Source: an uncultured Curvibacter sp. (lineage in GTDB: Bacteria; Pseudomonadota; Gammaproteobacteria; Burkholderiales; Burkholderiaceae). From it: DNA of 7,656 nt. Positions within the stretch are counted from its first letter, which is position 1, and every line of letters begins with the position of its first letter. Location of the stretch: the NCBI GenBank assembly GCA_946481355.1, contig CAMLNH010000125.1:1-7656 (forward strand). Direction: 5' to 3'. The translations under genes and the position numbers were made by a program. Of this stretch, positions 1 through 6,649 are shown piece by piece. The notes beneath the pieces are model-generated. The model saw only the letters and a list, made by a program, of their open reading frames with translations, was not told the DNA's origin and did not search any database.

Positions 1-81
1 ATCATGGCCGGTGTGGCCAAACTCAAGGTGCCGCTGCTGGCCGAGGTGGGGGTAGGGCCTAACTGGGACCAAGCTCACTGA
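1..81 (+). CDS. polA: DNA polymerase I, C-terminal end (partial)
   Basis: Only the last 26 codons and the TGA stop are in the window; the gene enters from the left edge in frame 1. The end reads VPLLAEVGVGPNWDQAH, which matches the characteristic C-terminus of bacterial PolA (the E. coli protein ends in ENWDQAH). PolA fills gaps and removes RNA primers in replication and excision repair. This tail belongs to the polymerase domain, whose final residues lie near the active-site palm. Nothing can be said about its 3'-5' or 5'-3' exonuclease domains from this fragment. The stop lies 12 bases from the stop of the convergent reductase gene. The identification rests on a short but very distinctive peptide. 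Confidence 0.9.
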   Translation: MMAGVAKLKVPLLAEVGVGPNWDQAH

Positions 82-93
82 GTACGCCTGAGC

Positions 94-1416
94 TTAGGCT
101 CCTAGGAAAGACTGCCCGCACACCCGCAACACCTGGCCGTTGACCGCCACGGCGTCGGGCCGCGCGAGGAAGGCAATGGCCTCGGCCACGTCGGCCGGGT
201 GGCCGCCTTGCTGCAAGGCGTTCAGGCGACGACCGGCTTCGCGCACCATCAAAGGCATTTTCTGGGTCATCGCGGTTTCGATGAAGCCCGGGGCCACGGC
301 GTTGACCGTGCCGCCCGTGGCGTGCAGTGCAGCAGCGCGAGCGCGCACGTAGCCGATCAGGCCGGCCTTGCTGGCGGCGTAGTTGGTCTGGCCGGCGTTG
401 CCGGCGATGCCGCTAATCGAGGCCAGGCAGACCTCGCGTGCGCCTGGGCGCAGTGCACCGGTTGCATCCAGTGCGGCGTCGATGGCCAGGATGGACTGCA
501 GGTTGACGGCCAGCACGCTGTCCCACTCAGAGGCTGACATGCGGCCCAGGGTGCGGTCGCGCGTGATGCCGGCGTTGTGCACCAGCACGTCGAGGCCGCC
601 GCGGGCCTGGGCCGCAGCGACGAAGCGCGCGGGCGCATCGGGGGCCGTGATGTCCAGCGCCAGGGCCTGGCCATTGATCTCATTCGCGACGCGCTGCAGC
701 GCCACGTCGGCCGCCTGCACGTCGACGCAGATCACGTGTGCGCCGTCGGCGGCCAGTCGCCGTGCCGTGGCCGCGCCGATGCCGCCGGCCGCGCCCGTGA
801 CCAGGGCGGTGCAGCCCTGCAACAAGGGAAAGGTCGGGGTGGTCGCTGTGGCCGTCTGCAGGCACAGCACCTGGCCCGAGACATAGGCCGAGCGTGCGCT
901 GCCGAAGAAGTCGATCAGCGGGGCGAGGGTGACAGTGTCCAGATTCGTCGGCACCTGCAGCAGATTGGCTGTGGCACCGCGGCGTCCGATCTCTTTGGCG
1001 AGCGAACGCACGAAACCTTCCACAGCGGCTACGGCCGCGGCAGCCTGTACGCCGGCCGCTTGCGCGGGCGCCAGAACCAGCACACGGGCGCCCAGGGTCA
1101 GTCGTGATACGGCCGGCTGTAGCCGCGTGCGCAACTGGCTGAGCTGGGCCGGGGTCGCCAGTGCGCGCAGATCGAGTACGACCAGATCCAGCGCGTCTGC
1201 AAGGTCAAGCACGGCGCCCTGGGCCTGCAGCCAGGTGCTCAGATCAGGCGAGATGGCGTCGTCGAGGGCGCTCAGCACGACACGGCGGCCGGCCAGCTCC
1301 TGCCGGGCATAGGCGCGGGTCTGGCGCGGCAGGGGCTTGGGCTGGGGCAGGCCGAGCAGGCGCACCAGGGGCGCGGACCAAGGGGTGTTGGCGAGTTGGA
1401 GCAGGCGGTCGGTCAT
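94..1416 (-). CDS. Two-domain 3-oxoacyl-ACP/CoA reductase, FabG4-like (SDR family)
   Basis: A 440-residue short-chain dehydrogenase/reductase, expected to reduce 3-oxoacyl thioesters to 3-hydroxyacyl thioesters with NAD(P)H in the cytoplasm. Ordinary FabG has about 245 residues; the extra length puts this protein in the high-molecular-weight FabG4 type. Residues about 1-195 form a Rossmann-like N-terminal half without a clear nucleotide-binding glycine motif. The catalytic half starts near 200: TGAAGGIG at 207-214, HNAG at 280-283, N305, S333, Y346 and K350 of the YxxxK motif, then NAVAPGFIETAM at 372-383. The active site is therefore complete. The start at 1416 (MTDRLLQLAN) fits my memory of the family N-terminus. 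The reading frame stays open further upstream, but only as antisense of the thiolase gene. No Shine-Dalgarno is visible. It diverges from the thiolase, a likely partner on the same thioesters. Whether it prefers ACP or CoA substrates, or NADH or NADPH, is not decidable here. Confidence 0.9.
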   Translation of the reverse strand: MTDRLLQLANTPWSAPLVRLLGLPQPKPLPRQTRAYARQELAGRRVVLSALDDAISPDLSTWLQAQGAVLDLADALDLVVLDLRALATPAQLSQLRTRLQPAVSRLTLGARVLVLAPAQAAGVQAAAAVAAVEGFVRSLAKEIGRRGATANLLQVPTNLDTVTLAPLIDFFGSARSAYVSGQVLCLQTATATTPTFPLLQGCTALVTGAAGGIGAATARRLAADGAHVICVDVQAADVALQRVANEINGQALALDITAPDAPARFVAAAQARGGLDVLVHNAGITRDRTLGRMSASEWDSVLAVNLQSILAIDAALDATGALRPGAREVCLASISGIAGNAGQTNYAASKAGLIGYVRARAAALHATGGTVNAVAPGFIETAMTQKMPLMVREAGRRLNALQQGGHPADVAEAIAFLARPDAVAVNGQVLRVCGQSFLGA

Positions 1417-1491
1417 GGGCAGGTGCAGAAAATCACAAGTGCTTATGATCCCACGGGTTTGCCGCATCTCCCGTGTGGCCAGGAGTGCCCC
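1417..1491. promoter_or_regulatory. Divergent promoter region between reductase and thiolase
   Basis: This 75-base spacer must carry the promoters of both divergent genes, unless either is read from further away. On the plus strand TATGAT at 1444-1449 matches the sigma-70 -10 consensus in five of six bases and would give a 5' leader of about 36 bases before the thiolase; no good -35 hexamer stands 16-18 bases upstream. On the minus strand CATAAG (1447 to 1442) overlaps the same bases and matches four of six. The spacer is locally AT-rich around 1428-1450 in an otherwise very GC-rich sequence. No clear operator palindrome was seen. Confidence 0.4.
1481..1485 (+). promoter_or_regulatory. Ribosome binding site of the thiolase gene
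   Basis: AGGAG stands six bases before the ATG at 1492. It fixes that ATG as the start rather than the in-frame ATG at 1396, which lies inside the divergent reductase gene. Confidence 0.7.
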
Positions 1492-2772
1492 ATGCTTCCA
1501 GGAAACGTACGCCGTGTCGCCATCGTCGCGGCCGACCGCATCCCCTTTGCCCGCTCCAACACGGCCTACGCCGAGCAGAGCAACAAGGACATGCTGGTCT
1601 TTACGCTGCAGAGTCTGGTGCGCAAGGCGCGCCTGCAGGGCATGCAGCTGGGTGAGGTGGCGGGCGGCGCGGTGATGAAGCACTCGCGCGACTGGAACCT
1701 CGTGCGCGAGTGCGTGCTCAGCAGCGGCCTGTCGGCGGCCACGCCGGCCTACGACATCCAGCAGGCCTGCGGCACAGGGTTGGAGGCGGCCATCCTCGTG
1801 GCCAACAAGATCGCGCTGGGTCAGATCGACGCGGGCATTGCCTGCGGGGTGGACACCACTTCGGATGCGCCCATCGCGGTGCACCGTGGCCTGCAGCGTG
1901 CGCTGATGCGGCTCAACCGCGCGCGCGGCACGGGCGAGCGCCTGCGCGCCATGGCCGGTCTGCTGCACCCCAGTTATTTGCTGCCCGAGATTCCGGGCAT
2001 CGCCGAGCCACGCACCGGCAAGTCCATGGGCCAGCACGCGCAGATCACGGCCGAGCGCATGGGCGTGGGCCGACAGGCCCAGGACGAACTGGCCCTGGCC
2101 AGCCACCAGAACCTCGCGCGCGCCTGGGACAGCGGCTTCTTCGACGACCTCGTCACGCCCTATGCCGGGTTGAAGCGCGACAACAATCTGCGCCCCGACA
2201 CTGCCCTGGAAAAGCTGGCCGCACTCAAGCCGGCCTTTGCGGCCGGCGGCAGCATCACCGCGGGCAATGCCTCACCGCTGACAGATGGCGCTTCCTCGGT
2301 GCTGCTGGCCTCGGAGGAGTGGGCACGGGCGCGTGGTCTGCCCGTCATGGCCTGGCTGGTGACGGGCGAGGCGGCGGCAGTGGACTTCATCGACGAGCGC
2401 GAGGGCCTGCTCATGGCCCCGGCCTATGCCATCCCGCGCATGCTCAAACGCCAGGGGCTCACGCTGCAGGACTTTGATTTCTACGAGATCCACGAAGCCT
2501 TTGCGGCCGTGGTCTTGTGCACGCTGCAGGCCTGGGAATCGCCCCAGTTCTGTCGCGAGCGCCTGGGGCTGGATGCCCCACTGGGTGCGATCGACCGCAG
2601 GAAACTCAACGTCAATGGCAGCTCCATCGCCGCCGGCCACCCCTTCGCCGCCACGGGCGGGCGCCTGCTGGGCACGCTGGCCAAGATGCTGCAGCAGAAA
2701 GGCCAGGGCCGCGGGCTGATCTCCATCTGCGCCGCGGGCGGGCAGGGTGTGACGGCGATTCTGGAGCGCTGA
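1492..2772 (+). CDS. Acetyl-CoA C-acyltransferase (thiolase), FadI/FadA2-like
   Basis: A 426-residue thiolase, close in length to E. coli FadI (436). Thiolases either cleave 3-oxoacyl-CoA with CoA to acetyl-CoA and a shortened acyl-CoA, or run the reverse condensation. The catalytic set is complete: nucleophile C93 in QQACGTG, H334 in HEAFAAV, H383 in GHPFAATGGR, and C413 in CAAGGQG near the C-terminus. The N-terminal RVAIVAADRIPFAR and the stretch PLTDGASSVLL (262-272) are also typical. The ATG at 1492 is preceded by AGGAG at good spacing. The gene is divergent from the FabG4-like reductase, so the two could run a reduction/thiolysis cycle on 3-oxoacyl-CoA. No fadJ/fadB-like hydratase-dehydrogenase lies in the window, so I do not assign it to the FadI role. 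The choice between degradation and biosynthesis is open. Confidence 0.93.
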   Translation: MLPGNVRRVAIVAADRIPFARSNTAYAEQSNKDMLVFTLQSLVRKARLQGMQLGEVAGGAVMKHSRDWNLVRECVLSSGLSAATPAYDIQQACGTGLEAAILVANKIALGQIDAGIACGVDTTSDAPIAVHRGLQRALMRLNRARGTGERLRAMAGLLHPSYLLPEIPGIAEPRTGKSMGQHAQITAERMGVGRQAQDELALASHQNLARAWDSGFFDDLVTPYAGLKRDNNLRPDTALEKLAALKPAFAAGGSITAGNASPLTDGASSVLLASEEWARARGLPVMAWLVTGEAAAVDFIDEREGLLMAPAYAIPRMLKRQGLTLQDFDFYEIHEAFAAVVLCTLQAWESPQFCRERLGLDAPLGAIDRRKLNVNGSSIAAGHPFAATGGRLLGTLAKMLQQKGQGRGLISICAAGGQGVTAILER

Positions 2773-2847
2773 AACCGGGATAAAGGGCGGAATTTGCCCG
2801 CTGTACGGCTTGGCGTGGCGGGCGTTTTGGCGGGAAAATCCCGTTTC
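2771..2847. repeat. Nested inverted repeats after the thiolase; possible terminator or palindromic element
   Basis: Several arms can pair. The outer pair is GAAAC-C-GGGAT (2771-2781) with ATCCCGTTTC (2838-2847): ten base pairs with one bulged C. An inner pair is GCCCGC (2796-2801) with GCGGGC (2818-2823), followed by GTTTTGG. A third, competing hairpin is CGGGA (2831-2835) with TCCCG (2839-2843), loop AAA, followed by TTT. Any of these could end thiolase transcription, though no long T-run follows. The element begins two bases before the thiolase stop codon ends and stops 15 bases before the transglycosylase ATG. Confidence 0.4.
2810..2839 (+). promoter_or_regulatory. Possible sigma-70 promoter for the lytic transglycosylase
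   Basis: TTGGCG (2810-2815) and GAAAAT (2834-2839) each match four of six consensus bases, with an 18-base spacer. Transcription would start near 2846, leaving a leader of about 17 bases. The site overlaps the inverted repeats, so it may be a chance match. Confidence 0.3.
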
Positions 2848-2862
2848 CCACGACCCCTCACC

Positions 2863-3549
2863 ATGGCAGCCCAACTGACGCCCAGTATTTTCTGCAACCG
2901 CCTCCTGCGCGGGCTGCTGGTCTGCCTGTGCCTGGCCGCTCCGGCGCTGTGGGCCGCAGACGAGGCCGCGCCGGGCACGCCGGCCCAGGACCTGCCCAAG
3001 CCCAGCCCCAAGGTTTATCGTTACCTCTCGAACGCCGGCACCACCTCTTTCTCCGATCGGCCCCCCGCACACGAGCGCTACGTGGTGCTGCACTATGGCT
3101 GTTATGCCTGCAACCCCAAGTCCACGGTCAACTGGAACGTCACGCGCCTGCACCTGCACGCCTATGCGAGCGAGATCGAACAGGCTGCGCGTCTGTACAA
3201 CGTGGACCCGGCGCTGGTGCGGGCCGTGATCCACGCCGAGTCGGGCTTCAATGTGCACGCCCGCTCGCCCAAGGGTGCCATCGGACTCATGCAGCTGATG
3301 CCGGCCACGGCTCGGGAGCTCGGCGTGGCCAACCCGCGCCATCCGCGCGAGAACATCCACGGCGGCGCGCGCTATCTGGCCCAGATGCTGGTGCGCTTCA
3401 AGAGCGACATCACCCTGGCCACGGCGGCCTACAACGCCGGGCCGCATGCGGTGCAGAAGTACGCGGGCGTGCCGCCCTTTGCCGAGACCCAGGTCTATGT
3501 GCAGCGCGTGCGCATCCTGCACCAGCGCTACAAGGCGCCCCAGGGCTGA
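2863..3549 (+). CDS. Secreted lytic transglycosylase, SLT domain
   Basis: A 228-residue exported enzyme expected to cleave the glycan strands of peptidoglycan between MurNAc and GlcNAc, forming 1,6-anhydro-MurNAc ends, in the periplasm. Residues 1-31 look like a Sec signal peptide: basic N-terminal part with R13 and R16, hydrophobic core 17-28, probable cleavage after ALWA at 28-31. No lipobox was found, so it is probably soluble. The SLT domain covers about 100-225: catalytic E126 in HAESGF, GLMQLMP at 141-147 and AYNAGP at 189-194. Between signal and domain, residues 51-68 (VYRYLSNAGTTSFSDRPP) resemble the DUF4124 pattern, and C80 and C83 form a Cys-x2-Cys pair. The ATG at 2863 is preferred because the signal peptide follows it directly; a TTG at 2794 in the same frame would add 23 unlikely residues. 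No Shine-Dalgarno is evident. Confidence 0.9.
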   Translation: MAAQLTPSIFCNRLLRGLLVCLCLAAPALWAADEAAPGTPAQDLPKPSPKVYRYLSNAGTTSFSDRPPAHERYVVLHYGCYACNPKSTVNWNVTRLHLHAYASEIEQAARLYNVDPALVRAVIHAESGFNVHARSPKGAIGLMQLMPATARELGVANPRHPRENIHGGARYLAQMLVRFKSDITLATAAYNAGPHAVQKYAGVPPFAETQVYVQRVRILHQRYKAPQG

Positions 3550-3573
3550 ACCCCCGGGCGTGTTCCACAGGCG

Positions 3574-4329
3574 ATGACGCCCACCGACCCGCTGCTCGTG
3601 GCCCTGCCCTCGCAGCGGCTGCGTCCCTATGTCAGCCACTACTGGCTGAGCCGTCACAACCGGGAGGACAGTCAGGCGGTGCTGCCCGATGGCTCGGTGG
3701 ACCTGGTGCTCGTCGCCGACGCCGCCTCGGCGCGGGCCTTTGTCTACGGCACCACGACCGCGCGGCAGGCGGTGACCTTGGCCGCCGGTGCGCATTACCT
3801 CGGGGTGCGCTTTCATCCGGGCCAGGGCCGGCATTTCCTGCGCGCTGCCGCGGCCGAGCTGACCGACACGCATGAACCGGCCCAGGGGCTGCTGGCCTTC
3901 GATCTGCACGACTTGCCCGAGCAGCTCGCCGCGGGGCCGGTGTTTGCGCTGCTGGACGCGCTGCTGGAGCGGCACCTGCAGGCCTGTCCGCCGTCTGCCT
4001 CGAACCTGGATGCGGCCATCCGCAGCCTGGCGGCCACGGGCGGCAGGACGCCGGTGGCGCAGGCGGCCCGGGTCTATGGCAAGAGCCTGCGCCAGTTCGA
4101 GCGCCAGTTCCAGCTCGATGTAGGCGTGGGCCCCAAGCTCTATGCGCGCATCGCGCGCTTCCAGCACGCGGCACGGCTGATCCAGGGTTCTCCGCTGACG
4201 CTGGCCGAACTCGCGGCCGATCTGGGCTACAGCGACCAGAGCCACATGAGCCACGAGTTCCGGCGCTTTGCCGGTCTGTCGCCGGCGGTCTATGCGCGCC
4301 AGCCTGTCGATTTTTTACAAGACCGCTGA
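3574..4329 (+). CDS. AraC-family transcriptional regulator with DUF6597-like N-terminal domain
   Basis: A 251-residue DNA-binding regulator. The N-terminal part (about 1-110) resembles DUF6597, with PDGSVDLVLV at 38-47 and GVRFHPG at 77-83. The C-terminal AraC domain has two helix-turn-helix units: a weaker one near 158-182 and a well-conserved one at 208-235, where LTLAELAADLGYSDQSHMSH leads into FRRFAGLSPAVYAR. The ligand is unknown. The gene begins 24 bases after the transglycosylase stop and ends 46 bases before the VOC gene, so it may share a transcript with the former and control the latter. No usable Shine-Dalgarno precedes the ATG (AGG is only two bases away). The start is nevertheless likely, since there is no other ATG before codon 225. 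The last codons run through a TTTTTTACAA stretch that is AT-rich for this genome. Confidence 0.9.
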   Translation: MTPTDPLLVALPSQRLRPYVSHYWLSRHNREDSQAVLPDGSVDLVLVADAASARAFVYGTTTARQAVTLAAGAHYLGVRFHPGQGRHFLRAAAAELTDTHEPAQGLLAFDLHDLPEQLAAGPVFALLDALLERHLQACPPSASNLDAAIRSLAATGGRTPVAQAARVYGKSLRQFERQFQLDVGVGPKLYARIARFQHAARLIQGSPLTLAELAADLGYSDQSHMSHEFRRFAGLSPAVYARQPVDFLQDR

Positions 4330-4347
4330 GGCGCAGCTGCCTACCAT
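4319..4347 (+). promoter_or_regulatory. Weak candidate promoter of the VOC gene
   Basis: TACCAT (4342-4347) matches the -10 consensus in four of six bases. Seventeen bases upstream is AAGACC (4319-4324), which keeps only the GAC of TTGACA. The better-looking TTTACA (4314-4319) is 22 bases from the -10, too far for a normal promoter, but could belong to an activator-dependent one. Part of the site lies inside the end of the AraC gene. Confidence 0.22.
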
Positions 4348-4362
4348 GGGCTCTTCTTGAAC

Positions 4363-4368
4363 AAGGAG
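4363..4368 (+). promoter_or_regulatory. Ribosome binding site of the VOC gene
   Basis: AAGGAG stands seven bases before the ATG at 4376, and is the best-matching Shine-Dalgarno in the window. Confidence 0.75.
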
Positions 4369-4375
4369 AGCTTCC

Positions 4376-4756
4376 ATGAAATTCTGGTCGGGTGTGGTGA
4401 CGGAGAAGGTGCAGGCCTCGCGCGATTTCTATGTGCGCCTGTTCGGCTGCCAGGTGCTGTACGAAGGCGAGGGCGGCTGGTTCGTGCTGCTGGGCCTGGG
4501 CGAGAGCGAGCTGGGATTCATGAAGCCCGGGCTGGACTTCCAGGCTCCGATCTACCGCCCGGCCATCCAGGGGCAAGGGATGTGGATCACCGTCGACGTG
4601 GGCGATGTGGATGCCGAGTACGCGCGCATCCGTGGCCTGGGCGTGCCGATCGAGGTGGAACTGCGCGACGAGCCCTGGGGCGACCGGCATTTTGCTGTCG
4701 TGGACCCGAACGGCATCGGTGTCGATGTGGTCGAGCGGCGGCCGGCCCGGACCTGA
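4376..4756 (+). CDS. VOC-family (glyoxalase/bleomycin-resistance fold) protein
   Basis: A 126-residue cytoplasmic protein, the usual size for a single vicinal-oxygen-chelate chain built of two beta-alpha-beta-beta-beta modules. Module one covers about 1-52 (SRDFYVRLFGCQVLYEGEGG at 15-34). Module two covers about 66-121, with MWITVDVGDVDAEYARIRGLG followed by the family hallmark FAVVDPNGIGVDVVE (106-120). At the places where metal-dependent members carry histidines, this protein appears to have S5 and W70, so a normal metal centre is doubtful; binding of a small molecule or a different chemistry is possible. The substrate is unknown. A strong AAGGAG fixes the start. The AraC gene immediately upstream is a plausible regulator. 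The gene converges with the membrane protein gene, 13 bases from its stop. Confidence 0.88.
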   Translation: MKFWSGVVTEKVQASRDFYVRLFGCQVLYEGEGGWFVLLGLGESELGFMKPGLDFQAPIYRPAIQGQGMWITVDVGDVDAEYARIRGLGVPIEVELRDEPWGDRHFAVVDPNGIGVDVVERRPART

Positions 4757-4761
4757 TGGCT

Positions 4762-4780
4762 GGCGCGGTTCAGCCGCGCC
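4762..4780. terminator. Bidirectional hairpin between convergent VOC and membrane protein genes
   Basis: GGCGCGG (4762-4768) and CCGCGCC (4774-4780) form a perfect seven-base-pair GC stem with a five-base loop. An outer GGCT (4758-4761) can pair with AGCC (4786-4789) across a bulge. It lies just after the VOC stop and overlaps the stop codon of the opposite gene, as expected for a shared terminator of convergent genes. No T-run follows on either strand, so it may be inefficient or mainly protect 3' ends. Confidence 0.45.
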
Positions 4781-5219
4781 GGATCAGCCAGATGCCGGCC
4801 AGGATCAGGCCCAGCCCGCCGACGCGGCCCAGCGAGATGGATTTCTGCGCAAAGCCCAGCGCGCCGAAGTGGTCCAGCAGCATGGCGGTGGTGAGCTGGC
4901 CTGCCAGCACCAGCGCGGTCATGAGCACGGCGTCGATGCGGCTGGCGCTGAACGCGGTGGAGGCGATGAAGACCGCGCCCAGCAGGCCGCCGATCAGGTG
5001 CCAGGGCTGTACCCCGCGCCAGGCCTCGGCCGAGGGCCAGAGACGCAGCAGCAGCACCAGCGCGAGCAGGGCCACCGTGCCGGCCGCAAAGGACACGAGG
5101 GCCGCCATGATGGGACTGTCGACGCGCAGTGCGAGCTGGCCGTTGATGCCGGCCTGCACCGGTATGCCGACGCCGGCGAGGAAGGGGATGAGCAGGATCA
5201 GGGAGGTCGAGGCGTTCAT
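4770..5219 (-). CDS. DUF606/YdcZ-type DMT-superfamily membrane protein
   Basis: A 149-residue inner-membrane protein of the half-size DUF606 (YdcZ-like) group within the drug/metabolite transporter superfamily. Five hydrophobic segments are visible at about 6-25, 37-59, 73-91, 97-116 and 131-147. Conserved-looking stretches are GIPVQAGINGQLA at 18-30 and GQLTTAMLLDHFG at 107-119, both typical of this group. Half-size members probably act as dimers; the substrate is unknown. The ATG at 5219 starts directly at the first helix. The same frame is open further upstream, but only as antisense of the neighbouring flavin oxidoreductase. No clear Shine-Dalgarno is present. It is a single-gene unit, divergent from the oxidoreductase and convergent with the VOC gene. 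A role in exporting a small molecule is possible but unsupported. Confidence 0.88.
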   Translation of the reverse strand: MNASTSLILLIPFLAGVGIPVQAGINGQLALRVDSPIMAALVSFAAGTVALLALVLLLRLWPSAEAWRGVQPWHLIGGLLGAVFIASTAFSASRIDAVLMTALVLAGQLTTAMLLDHFGALGFAQKSISLGRVGGLGLILAGIWLIRRG

Positions 5220-5337
5220 GGGCTGAGGCTCGCGGTGATGGAGGGGTGGGGCGGGCAGGGCCGCCCGGCGCCGATTGTGGCGCGGCCGGTATGCACTTGC
5301 GCAGACAAGGTCATCGCCGCTGGCCCAAAATCGCGCC
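5220..5337. promoter_or_regulatory. Divergent intergenic region between membrane protein and flavin oxidoreductase genes
   Basis: The 118-base spacer should carry promoters for both genes. On the plus strand CAAAAT (5326-5331) matches the -10 consensus in four of six bases and lies six bases before the ATG at 5338, which predicts a start of transcription at or near the start codon. On the minus strand a CACAAT (rc of 5275-5280) is a possible -10 without a good -35. Arms GGGCGG (5249-5254) and CCGCCC (5261-5266) can form a six-base-pair hairpin in the leader of the membrane protein gene. A short CTTG-N6-CAAG repeat is at 5296-5309. None is strong evidence alone. Confidence 0.35.
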
Positions 5338-6350
<1,013 letters not shown>

Positions 6351-6354
<4 letters not shown>

Positions 6355-6385
6355 GGCGCATGCGCTTGAGCCACAATATGGCCCC
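6351..6385 (+). promoter_or_regulatory. Possible leaderless promoter of the DUF3297 gene
   Basis: CAATAT (6374-6379) is a four-of-six match to the -10 consensus and sits six bases before the ATG at 6386, so a transcript would begin near the A of the start codon. CTGAGG (6351-6356), 17 bases upstream, keeps only TGA of the -35 consensus. A ten-base perfect palindrome GCGCATGCGC (6356-6365) lies in between and could be an operator. No Shine-Dalgarno precedes the ATG. Confidence 0.35.
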
Positions 6386-6649
6386 ATGAACGACAGCACC
6401 GCATCCCCGGCTACGCCGCGCCCCGAACTCCCCGACCATCTGTCCATCGATCCGAAGAGCCCGCACCATGTGGCGGCCGTCTTCGCGCATGACGTGGGCA
6501 TCCGCTTCAACGGCAAGGAGCGCCACGACGTGGAGGAGTACTGCATCAGCGAAGGCTGGGTCAAGGTGCCCGCGGGCAAGACCCTGGACCGCAAGGGCAA
6601 CCCGCTGATGATCAAGCTCAAGGGCACGGTCGAGCCTTTCTACAAATAA
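6386..6649 (+). CDS. DUF3297 family protein
   Basis: An 87-residue soluble protein recognised as DUF3297 by its nearly invariant core: LPDHLSIDPKSPHHVAAVF at 15-33, GIRFNGKERHDVEEYCISEG at 38-57, then VKVPAGKTLDRKGNPL (59-74) and IKLKGTVEPFYK at the end. No signal peptide or membrane segment is present. The function of the family is, as far as I know, unassigned; the conserved, charged C-terminal half with several lysines suggests binding to something acidic, but this is only a guess. The N-terminal 14 residues look variable and disordered. The gene ends seven bases before the ridA-family ATG, and its stop region supplies that gene's ribosome binding site, so the two are probably co-translated. 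It may have its own promoter after the flavin oxidoreductase gene. Confidence 0.92.
   Translation: MNDSTASPATPRPELPDHLSIDPKSPHHVAAVFAHDVGIRFNGKERHDVEEYCISEGWVKVPAGKTLDRKGNPLMIKLKGTVEPFYK

Noticed and set aside
86..99. Small hairpin GCCTG-AGCT-TAGGC between polA and the reductase gene as a terminator
   Set aside because: The stem is only five base pairs with a G-T pair, it overlaps the reductase stop codon, and no T-run follows on either strand.
1417..2106. Upstream extension of the minus-strand reductase frame by 230 codons
   Set aside because: It is antisense to the thiolase gene, shows no family similarity, and the reductase family N-terminus begins at 1416.
2794..2862. TTG at 2794 as the transglycosylase start
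   Set aside because: It would put 23 extra residues before a good signal peptide and would lie inside the inverted-repeat region without a ribosome binding site.
2272..4254. Open minus-strand frame of 660 codons
   Set aside because: It runs antisense to the thiolase, transglycosylase and AraC genes, all of which have recognisable domains; its composition (Arg/His/Gly/Gln-rich) is typical of a GC-rich shadow frame.
5296..5309. CTTG-N6-CAAG as a LysR-type or other operator
   Set aside because: The arms are only four bases, no LysR gene is adjacent, and such repeats are expected by chance.
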